From: Alphaproteobacteria bacterium | GTDB taxonomy: Bacteria > Pseudomonadota > Alphaproteobacteria > Micropepsales > Micropepsaceae | Reading direction: 5' to 3' | Length of the DNA: 13,629 nt | Assembly (NCBI GenBank): GCA_003131925.1 | Contig: PKWC01000200.1 | Coordinates: 3,357-16,985, forward strand | Part shown: positions 9,301-13,629 of the stretch, in pieces | Layout of the letters: each line of letters opens with the position of its first letter | How positions within the stretch are numbered: position 1 is the first letter of the stretch | Position numbers and translations under genes: made by a program | The notes under the pieces: model-generated | The model's database searches: none | Told to the model about the DNA's origin: nothing | Seen by the model: the letters and a program-made list of their open reading frames with translations, nothing else

Positions 9301-11966
9301 AACGCGCTCTGCAGCAAGCCGAGCGCAAAGTCGCTACGCATCGCGCGAAGATGATTGCGCAGCGTCACGCCGATGTGGCGGGGCATGATGCCATCGATCG
9401 CGGGCAGGAGAGGGGGCAGCGCGATTGTCAGGATAACAAACACCGTCCAGGTTCCGGCGACTGCCATGGGCATCATCCAGCCGATCAGCAACGCAAGCAG
9501 CGCCGTAGGCGCGGAAAGCGAACGGCGCAGATTGTCCAGCAGTTTCCAACGTCCCATCAGTGGAAGCGCGGTTCGGCGCGAGCCGTCGGGCGTCTTGAGC
9601 CCAAACCCGAATATCCACGGCAGCAGCTGCCAGTCGCCGCGCACCCAGCGATGCTGGCGCGCCGCCGACACGCTGTAACGGGAGGGAAATTCCTCGACAA
9701 CCTCGATGTCCGACGAAAGCCCCGCGCGCGCAAATATGCCCTCCAGCAGATCGTGACTGAGAACCATGCTTTCGGGAATTTGCTCCTTCAGGGCCAATTC
9801 AAGGATGTCGACTTCGTAGATTCCCTTGCCGACATACGAGCCTTCCTCGAACAGATCCTGGTAGACGTCGGAAACGGTAAACGCATAGGGATCGAGGCCA
9901 TTCGGACCCGAGAACACGCGCTGAAACAGCGATCCTTCACTGCCGATCGGAAGCGATGGCGTTACCCGGGGCTGAAGTATGGCGTGCCCCTGAACGACCA
10001 GGCCGACATGAACATCGAAGCGCGGCTGATTGAGAGGGTGCGCGATCTTTCCGACCAGACGTTTGGCCACGCCGATGGGCATGCGCGTATCGGCATCAAG
10101 CGTGATGACGTATCTGGTTCCCGCCGGCAAAATGGGCGGAAGGCTGCCCACGGGCAAAAAAGTCGTGTCGGTCGCCCCGCGAAGCAGGCGGTTGAGTTCA
10201 TGCAGCTTGCCGCGCTTGCGTTCCCAGCCGATCCACTTTCCTTCGCCGCCGTTCCACACGCGTCTTCTATGCAAGAGGAAGAATCGTTTGCCGCTCTCCA
10301 TTGGCCCGTAACGTTCATTCAGGCTTGCGATGCCGGCGGCAGCCGCATCGAACAGGCGATCGTCTTCGGCGGTCCGTTCCGTTTTCGCGTCGTTCCAATC
10401 GGACAGCAACGCAAACGCGAGGTTGTCGTCGGGATTGGACAAATGATGTACTTCGAGCCGCTCGATCTGTTCCTCGATTGCGCGGATGTCGGCGAGCATC
10501 GTCGGCACGACCACGATCGTGCGCAGATCGGGGGGAATGCCGTCGCGCAATGCGAGCCCGGGCAGAAGCGTGGCGCCGACCCGCTGGGTGATGATGCGGT
10601 TCACGACCGCGACCGCGACATCCGATGCCGGAATGAAGCCGACGATTCCCAATACCATGAACATCCAGCCGCCCAGTCCGGCGTGAGCAGCAGCAAGCAG
10701 GCCGAGCGCGAGTACGATTGCGGTGACGATTCCAATCATTCCCACATAGCTCATCACGCCGATGTCCGAATTGAGCCGGAAAAGCCGCGTGCGCAGCGGC
10801 ACGCGGAAGCCAAGCGTTTTCTCGAACGCGCGACGGCCCCTGTTGATCAGGTAATATCCGGGATCGATTTCGCGCGGGTTCGTGCCCCGCTTTGCGGCTT
10901 CAATGAGCCGCCCGGTGACTTCGGTTTCGTCGTGGGCCGACCCGCGCGCCAATTCCTCGATTTCGCGCCGATAGAGATCGCGCGTCGGAAAATCCATCTC
11001 CGCGAAATTGCTGGCACCGCGCAGGATGGCATCGACCGGACTGACGCTCTCGAAAAATTCCGCCCAGTTCACCATCGACACCATGCGCATGCTGGTGATG
11101 ACGTTGCGGACTGTCACGTTCATCGCGCTTTGGCGCTGGACCTCCTCGCGGACGATCTGGTCGGTCGACGTTTTTTCGGCCTCGAGCCGGCCGTTCAACC
11201 AGCGCAATGCGGGTGTTGTGTTGGGGTCGCGGTCGCGCAGACGCTGTGCCAGCTGAACGGCGAACGCCGTCGACCACGGCACCTGATCGAGAGCCTGCAG
11301 GATTTGCCGGGTCGGCTCGGGATTGCTCCTATCCGTTCCGAGGGACCGGTCGGCCACGTCGTCCGCCGATTGGCTGGCTGTTATGCGCGCCACGACACCT
11401 TCTGCAAGGCGACGCAGATTCTCCACCAGTGTGATGCGCAGAGTGATCGCGAGTGCCCAGAGCTCGCCAATCGTCAGCGGCTGCACCCTCTGGTAAGCCG
11501 CAACGAAGCGAGTCAGCTTCTGGATGTCGAAGGCGCTGTCGGTGTGAGCGACAAGCGCCCAGGCGATGCCGAACACGCGCGGATAGCCGCTAAGTGGTCC
11601 GCCCGCCAGTTTGGGGAGCTTCTGATAGAAGCCAGGCGGCAAATCATCCCTGATCTCCCGGATTTGCTCATCGACGATGTGATAGTTGTCCAGGAACCAT
11701 TCGGCAGCCGGCGTAATTGACTGACGCGCATGGGTGGCCCGCACGATTGTTCGGTAGGATTCAATCAGAACTCTGGTGTTCTGCTGCAGTCGCGGAGCAA
11801 TTGGGCGACCCCTTCCGATTTTGGAAGTGACGCGCTGGGCAGCAGCGAGACTTTCGGCGTGCTGTTCGAGGCGTTCGACGCTGAAAAGCTCGGAGCGGAT
11901 AGGCGGTTCTGGCGCCGTGGGTGCGCCTTTGAAACCCAACGCGCTTGCAATGCGTGAAGTACCCAA
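3351..11966 (-). CDS. ndvB: Cyclic beta-1,2-glucan synthase (NdvB/ChvB/Cgs type)
   Basis: This giant inner-membrane enzyme makes cyclic beta-1,2-glucan from UDP-glucose, using itself as protein primer, then cyclises the chain. The product is exported to the periplasm for osmoadaptation and, in rhizobia, Agrobacterium and Brucella, for host interaction. At 2871 residues it has the family length. Order of parts: an N-terminal cytoplasmic region; membrane helices near 403-427 and 432-454; the GT84 transferase domain (about 480-800) with DAD (Asp624, Asp626), Asp739 in SHDLLEG, and RQHRW (770-774); further helices near 816-858, 882-905 and 940-985; a glycoamylase-like domain (about 1340-1525); two GT36/supersandwich-like regions (about 1595-1840 and 2090-2355); and a GH94 phosphorylase barrel (about 2370-2790) with GDWNDGM, where Asp2552 is the likely general acid. 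In Brucella Cgs this phosphorylase part controls chain length. No frameshift or stop is seen. The start is a TTG at 11964-11966, the first possible start after an in-frame TGA at 12000-12002. The exporter gene (ndvA/chvA/cgt) is not in the window. Confidence 0.96.
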   Translation of the reverse strand: MGTSRIASALGFKGAPTAPEPPIRSELFSVERLEQHAESLAAAQRVTSKIGRGRPIAPRLQQNTRVLIESYRTIVRATHARQSITPAAEWFLDNYHIVDEQIREIRDDLPPGFYQKLPKLAGGPLSGYPRVFGIAWALVAHTDSAFDIQKLTRFVAAYQRVQPLTIGELWALAITLRITLVENLRRLAEGVVARITASQSADDVADRSLGTDRSNPEPTRQILQALDQVPWSTAFAVQLAQRLRDRDPNTTPALRWLNGRLEAEKTSTDQIVREEVQRQSAMNVTVRNVITSMRMVSMVNWAEFFESVSPVDAILRGASNFAEMDFPTRDLYRREIEELARGSAHDETEVTGRLIEAAKRGTNPREIDPGYYLINRGRRAFEKTLGFRVPLRTRLFRLNSDIGVMSYVGMIGIVTAIVLALGLLAAAHAGLGGWMFMVLGIVGFIPASDVAVAVVNRIITQRVGATLLPGLALRDGIPPDLRTIVVVPTMLADIRAIEEQIERLEVHHLSNPDDNLAFALLSDWNDAKTERTAEDDRLFDAAAAGIASLNERYGPMESGKRFFLLHRRRVWNGGEGKWIGWERKRGKLHELNRLLRGATDTTFLPVGSLPPILPAGTRYVITLDADTRMPIGVAKRLVGKIAHPLNQPRFDVHVGLVVQGHAILQPRVTPSLPIGSEGSLFQRVFSGPNGLDPYAFTVSDVYQDLFEEGSYVGKGIYEVDILELALKEQIPESMVLSHDLLEGIFARAGLSSDIEVVEEFPSRYSVSAARQHRWVRGDWQLLPWIFGFGLKTPDGSRRTALPLMGRWKLLDNLRRSLSAPTALLALLIGWMMPMAVAGTWTVFVILTIALPPLLPAIDGIMPRHIGVTLRNHLRAMRSDFALGLLQSAFLITFLAHQAWVMVDAVVRTLFRVFIHRRRLLEWTTAAQLNDEIRFDRRRLVTQIVASILFAALVGAALYYFGKDAWTIASPFAGLWVLSPVIARWASEPPRAAGHLDIGPSDARSLRLIGRRTWRFFETFVTAEDNMLPPDNFQEDPKPAVAHRTSPTNIGLYLLSVVAAHDFGWLGTLDALERLEATFATLGKMERHRGHFYNWYDSSDLHALEPKYISSVDSGNLAGHLIALSNACHDLMDGPIGGANWVSGLEDALALVRETAHPRANGPRAVSAASSGLTDAIDAFATGLKDPPTTPGVIARHLSELLQKADVILSSAQSLSNERGYEAESELVIWAATVRATVLTHQNDFDLLAPLGGPIAEQRDNEAAPLTFASGISAGAAQPAAKRLAALADAAKTMAMAMEFGFLFDSDRQLLSIGYRDNDGSLDSNFYDLLASEARLASFFAIAKGDIPAKHWFALGRTLTPIDGGSGLISWSGSMFEYLMPSLVMRAPSGSLLEQSTRLAVWRQEKYGEELGVPWGISESEYYARDMEQTYQYSSFGVPDLGYKRGLGESTVIAPYASGLASMIDPAAAAKNYNRMAGIGARGLYGWYEAIDYTRARLPEGAKFALVRAYMAHHQAMTIVGIANALHDGRMRSRFHAEPIVQATELLLQERMPRDIAMARPAPEKATAVTQIASLIPEVQRRYDSAHSRVPRTHLLSNGRYSAMVTAAGSGYSRWRDIAITRWREDVTCDGWGAYIFLRDVRSGETWSAGYQPSLAEPNSYEVTFYEDRAEILRSDGTISTMLEVAISPEEDAEVRRVSITNHGIRAREIDLTSYAEVALARQADDTAHPAFSKLFVETEFESGLGAILATRRQRSAGDPKVWAAHLSVVEGESAGDVQFETDRARFLGRGQTIQNSAAISEGWPLSNTAGTVLDPIFSLRRRVKIPRGGTARVSFWTVAAASRDEVIDLADKHHDATAFRRATTLAWTQAQMQLLHLGIGTDEAHLFQRLANHVLYCDPTLRPPPDVLKRGARKASTLWSQGLSGDLPIVLVRIEENDELELVRQLLRAHEYWRLKQLAVDLVILNERAASYVQDLQTDLDTLVRMNQSMPRLASSDTHGAVFVLRADLIPAEVRDLLFSSARVVLQGSRGSLDEQVNRAREMKPGIAPPPRLAVSAQATETPLPRPEMEFFNGIGGFTDGGREYLTILAGSERTPAPWINVIANSSFGFQVSTDGSGFTWAVNSQQNQLTPWSNDPVGDAPGEVIYVRDEDSGEVWGPTALPIHEKTAPYSVRHGQGYSKFEHVSRGIALELTQFVPLDDPIKITRLKITNQSMRERRLSITAYVEWVLGANRSACAPFITTEIDSATGAIFAQNPWNEQFGERVAFADLKGRQNSWTCDRTEFLGRDGTLDRPLALTPGANLSNRVGSGLDPCGALQTLVRLGAAGKTEIVFFLGQTANRTEAQALIAKYRSANLDAVFNDVTRQWDETLGAVQVKTPDRALDILLNCWLPYQTLACRVWARAGFYQASGAYGFRDQLQDVMALCLSRPEIARAHLLRAAARQFVEGDVQHWWLPETGRGTRTRVSDDCGWLAYVVAHYVQVTGDGAVLDEMVPFIEGPALRESAHDDYSLPKISENRASLFDHCALALDRSLRTGAHGLPLMGTGDWNDGMDMVGAGGKGESVWLGWFLHSAIAAFSNLAERRGNTEHAQEWRQHATDLKASLEREAWDGDWYRRAFFDDGSPLGSVSNNECRIDSIAQSWSVISRAAEPMRASRAMAAVDKYLVRRDEKLSLLFTPPFDHPAEDPGYIKGYPPGIRENGGQYTHGATWAAMAFAMQGDGDKAGELLSMLNPIHHAGDAAGVHRYRVEPYVVCADVYSVPPHVGRGGWTWYTGSAGWMYRVALEWLLGLRVQGENLAIDPCIPRSWPGFEIVYRHRSARYQITVENPLGVCRGILATKLDGEILTGSKRLLIPLLDDGAVHTVQVILG

Positions 11967-11979
11967 ATTGCCATGCCTC
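11964..11979 (-). promoter_or_regulatory. Translation start region of ndvB (TTG with GAGG Shine-Dalgarno)
   Basis: On the minus strand GAGG (11976-11979) lies 9 bases before the TTG at 11964-11966, good spacing for initiation there. An ATG at 11972-11974 lies between them but is in a different frame and only one base from the GAGG, too close to use it. The in-frame TGA at 12000-12002 leaves 11 codons before the TTG, and none is ATG, GTG, TTG or CTG. The next possible in-frame start is another TTG at codon 10; the first in-frame ATG is far inside the conserved protein. Confidence 0.65.
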
Positions 11980-12326
11980 GGTGAAACAGACGCCTTAGCT
12001 CAAACGATTTGGCCGTATGTCCGGCGACACGCCCGCACATCGACCCTAACACAGCAGACCCGTCCGGCTAATCCGGCACGGCAGTATCCCGATGGCGGAT
12101 CTCGAGAAAGCGCCGATCCGGTCGTCTCGCCGAACTGGCTCCCAAGCGCAGATTGCATTCTGTTCCGGGCGGTTATGTGCTCCATTCCCTGTCAAAATAA
12201 AAGAGCAGTCCGACTCTGCCAGCGCGGTGTACTACTCCAGCCCGACGCAGTTCGAACGCGCGGCCGTAGATAACCTCCTTCGTGAAGCCGTCCAGCCGCG
12301 ATACCCCCGAAGCCGGATCCGCGGCG
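11967..12326. other. 360-base intergenic region between ndvB and lysR
   Basis: No convincing gene is present; the short ORFs here lack recognisable similarity and good start signals. It should contain the ndvB promoter. The best candidate I can see on the minus strand is TTAGCC (12066-12071), a 17-base spacer and TAGGGT (12043-12048), with only three of six matches in each box, which would give a leader of about 70 bases. The part near 12194-12219 may end the lysR transcript. A GTTCGAA string near 12250, like a tRNA T-loop, has no cloverleaf around it. Confidence 0.5.
12194..12219 (-). terminator. Weak possible terminator downstream of lysR
   Basis: On the minus strand a short hairpin GCAG/CTGC with a 7-base loop (12205-12219) is followed by TCTTTTATTTTG. 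An alternative AGAG/CTCT pairing overlaps it. The U-rich tract is good but the stem has only four pairs. It lies 108 bases beyond the lysR stop codon. Confidence 0.25.
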
Positions 12327-13220
12327 TCAATGCTTCTGGTTCGGCGCCACCAGTTCGTCGAGGCGTGACAGGAACAGTTTGAGAATCGGCGACGTGTTCG
12401 ATTTGCTATAGCCCACCGCGACTTCGATCGTCGGTGCCTCGCCTTCCAGCGGACGGCTGACCACGGACGAGGGCATCAGATTCCTTGCATAGGCCGGCAT
12501 CAGCGCCAGCCCCCGTGTGGAGGCGACGAGCGACATGGACATCGCCAAATTGTCCACGCCGTGATCGAGCTTGATGTCGACACCCGAGCGCCGCAGGTAG
12601 TCCTCGGTGACGGCGCCCAGCACCCTGGCCTTGTGGGCGCCGCCGATGAAGATCTCGCCGACGAACTCGCGCGGATGAATCGCCTGCTTTGCGATGAGGC
12701 GATGGTCGCTCGGCATCAGGACGATGAGCGGCTCCTGGTCCACCACGTGGTACTCGAGGTCGTAGCCCGGCTCCACGCGCATGAAGGCCAGGTCCAGCCG
12801 GCCGCGGGCGAGCGCCTCGGCGAGGTCCGGCGAATAGTCGCTGGTGACCTTGACCTCGATGTTCGTCAGTTCGTCGCGCAGCACATGCATCACCTGCGGC
12901 AGCCAGTTCATCTCGTGGCCGGTCTGGAAGCCGATGGCGAACGCCTTTCTCGCCGGCTGCGCAGCCCGGCGTGCTGCTTCGACCGCGGCATCGACCTGCA
13001 TCAGCGCAAGGCGGGCGTGATCGAGAAAGACCTGGCCCGCAGCGGTCAGCTCGACGCCATGAACGCTGCGCGTCAGCAGCTCGGCCCCGACCTCATATTC
13101 CAGATCGCGAATCTGCCGGCTCAATGAGGGCTGGGACGTGTGCAGCCGGTGCTCCGCAGCGGTGGTGAGGCTGCGTTCCTCGACCACGGCCACGAAATAG
13201 CGCAGGTGCCTCAACTCCAT
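12327..13220 (-). CDS. LysR-family transcriptional regulator
   Basis: This is a DNA-binding regulator of the LysR type, 297 residues, the standard length. It starts MELRHLRYFVAVVEERSLT, and the winged helix-turn-helix covers about residues 1-60, with the recognition helix in the stretch TAAEHRLHTSQPSLSRQIRDLE (20-41). The co-inducer domain runs from about residue 92 to the end and has the family string GRLDLAFMR (139-147). The effector-domain style recalls the HcaR/CatR/CbnR branch that senses aromatic compounds, but the inducer cannot be read from sequence. The gene is divergent from the SDR gene at 13359, the classic arrangement in which a LysR protein controls its neighbour and itself. A T-N11-A dyad lies just upstream of its start. 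GGA lies 6 bases before the ATG, a modest Shine-Dalgarno. Confidence 0.94.
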   Translation of the reverse strand: MELRHLRYFVAVVEERSLTTAAEHRLHTSQPSLSRQIRDLEYEVGAELLTRSVHGVELTAAGQVFLDHARLALMQVDAAVEAARRAAQPARKAFAIGFQTGHEMNWLPQVMHVLRDELTNIEVKVTSDYSPDLAEALARGRLDLAFMRVEPGYDLEYHVVDQEPLIVLMPSDHRLIAKQAIHPREFVGEIFIGGAHKARVLGAVTEDYLRRSGVDIKLDHGVDNLAMSMSLVASTRGLALMPAYARNLMPSSVVSRPLEGEAPTIEVAVGYSKSNTSPILKLFLSRLDELVAPNQKH

Positions 13221-13228
13221 AGGCGTTC

Positions 13229-13245
13229 CATGCCTGAGAGGTATG
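13229..13245. promoter_or_regulatory. Candidate LysR-type operator (T-N11-A dyad)
   Basis: The 17-base site CATGCCT-GAG-AGGTATG is an interrupted palindrome with six of seven arm positions paired. It contains the LysR-box pattern T-N11-A (T13231, A13243). It lies 8 bases upstream of the lysR ATG and about 114 bases upstream of the SDR ATG. This is where a recognition site for divergent control and autoregulation is expected. Binding is inferred from pattern and position only. Confidence 0.55.
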
Positions 13246-13314
13246 CCACCGAGCTTACAAAGTCTTTTTCAACACCGCCATGCGCGCCCAGATCACCAGC
13301 AGACAAGGCTTCGT

Positions 13315-13333
13315 TGCCAACGTTTTGTTTGCA
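13315..13333. repeat. Inverted repeat close to the SDR start
   Basis: TGCCAAC, five bases (GTTTT), GTTTGCA: the arms pair at six of seven positions. It ends 25 bases before the SDR ATG, so it would overlap the SDR promoter or transcript start. It does not fit the T-N11-A pattern and could be a second operator, a site for another regulator, or chance. Confidence 0.35.
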
Positions 13334-13358
13334 CAGGCCGGTCACCAGGAGAAGTGCC

Positions 13359-13629
13359 ATGGAAAACCCCGTCGTTCTGATCACAGGCGCCCTCACAGGA
13401 ATCGGTCGCGCCGCAGCCGTCGCCTTCGCGAGGAAGGGCGCGAAGGTGGTCGTGGCCGGCCGGCGTGATGAGGCCGGCAAGGCGCTCGTCGAGGAATTGC
13501 GCGCCGCCGGCTCGGAAGCCGAGTTCATCAACGCCGACGTTCGCAAAGAGGAAGACGTCCGCAACATGGTCGACAAGACCGTCGCGCGATTTGGGCGTCT
13601 CGATGTTGCCGTGAACAATGCCGGCACCG
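13359..13629 (+). CDS. Short-chain dehydrogenase/reductase (SDR), N-terminal 90 codons only
   Basis: The reading frame is open from the ATG at 13359 to the right edge of the window. The product starts MENPVVLITGALTGIGRA and is a classical Rossmann-fold SDR oxidoreductase. The cofactor motif TGALTGIG is at residues 9-16, an acidic ADV at 59-61 binds the adenine part, and NNAG is at 86-89. Two arginines after the second strand (AGRRD, Arg35 and Arg36) suggest a preference for NADP(H) over NAD(H). The active-site Ser-Tyr-Lys lies beyond the window, so the substrate cannot be judged. AGGAG (13347-13351) is 7 bases before the ATG and fixes the start. It is divergent from the LysR regulator, which probably controls it. 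Confidence 0.95.
   Translation, partial: MENPVVLITGALTGIGRAAAVAFARKGAKVVVAGRRDEAGKALVEELRAAGSEAEFINADVRKEEDVRNMVDKTVARFGRLDVAVNNAGT

Noticed and set aside
9222..11720. An 832-codon open frame on the plus strand, opposite ndvB, with similar long frames at 3672-4460, 4518-5228 and 6672-7805
   Set aside because: All four are in exact register with the ndvB codons on the other strand. In that register antisense stops need TTA, CTA or TCA in the sense gene, codons that are rare in GC-rich genomes. The translations are rich in His, Arg, Gln and Asp, as expected for the complement of hydrophobic and acidic coding sequence, and no domain is recognised.
3351..11966. Possible fusion of several genes in the very long reading frame
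   Set aside because: The order GT84, glycoamylase-like, supersandwich regions and GH94, and the total length, are normal for the NdvB/ChvB/Cgs family, so this is not a novel fusion.
11765..12052. A 95-codon minus-strand frame overlapping the start of ndvB, containing the ATG at 11974
   Set aside because: It runs in another frame over conserved ndvB sequence, has no spaced Shine-Dalgarno and no family resemblance. It is kept only as a possible decoy start.
12240..12270. A GTTCGAA string like a tRNA T-loop
   Set aside because: No acceptor, D or anticodon stems can be folded around it on either strand.
12561..13127. A 188-codon plus-strand frame opposite lysR
   Set aside because: It is the antisense of a clear LysR gene and its composition is that of a shadow frame.

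Overview
The window looks like chromosomal DNA of a GC-rich alphaproteobacterium, most likely in the Hyphomicrobiales (the Rhizobium/Brucella/Bradyrhizobium order). Three things point there: a full-length cyclic beta-1,2-glucan synthase of the NdvB/ChvB/Cgs type (2871 residues), a groESL operon preceded by a CIRCE operator (the HrcA site), and small secreted RcnB-like and LysR/SDR genes of a familiar rhizobial style. The genus cannot be fixed from the sequence alone.

Layout. Positions 1-668, minus strand: a groES-groEL chaperonin operon with its CIRCE operator; only the first 70 codons of groEL are inside the window. Positions 719-1580, plus strand: a doubtful 73-residue ORF with a possible leaderless promoter, then a secreted RcnB-like protein closed by a textbook rho-independent terminator. 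Positions 1700-11966, minus strand: a tight two-gene unit, ndvB (transcribed first, TTG start) followed after 7 bases by pgm (phosphoglucomutase). This unit is three quarters of the window. Positions 11967-12326: 360 bases without a convincing gene, holding the ndvB leader and the region downstream of lysR. Positions 12327-13629: a LysR-type regulator on the minus strand, divergent from a short-chain dehydrogenase/reductase that runs off the right edge. The 138-base region between them contains a good T-N11-A dyad.

How the genes work together. Pgm interconverts glucose-6-phosphate and glucose-1-phosphate. Glucose-1-phosphate is the precursor of UDP-glucose, the donor NdvB polymerises, and it is also what the phosphorylase (GH94) domain of NdvB releases when it trims chains. 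The ndvB-pgm pair therefore joins supply, polymerisation and salvage in one transcript. The chaperonin operon and the LysR/SDR pair look like independent neighbours.

No clear previously undescribed system was seen. The most interesting points are the ndvB-pgm coupling, the TTG start of a giant enzyme beside a competing out-of-frame ATG, and the operator-like dyads in the lysR/SDR gap. No tRNA, rRNA, CRISPR array, insertion sequence or attachment site was recognised.
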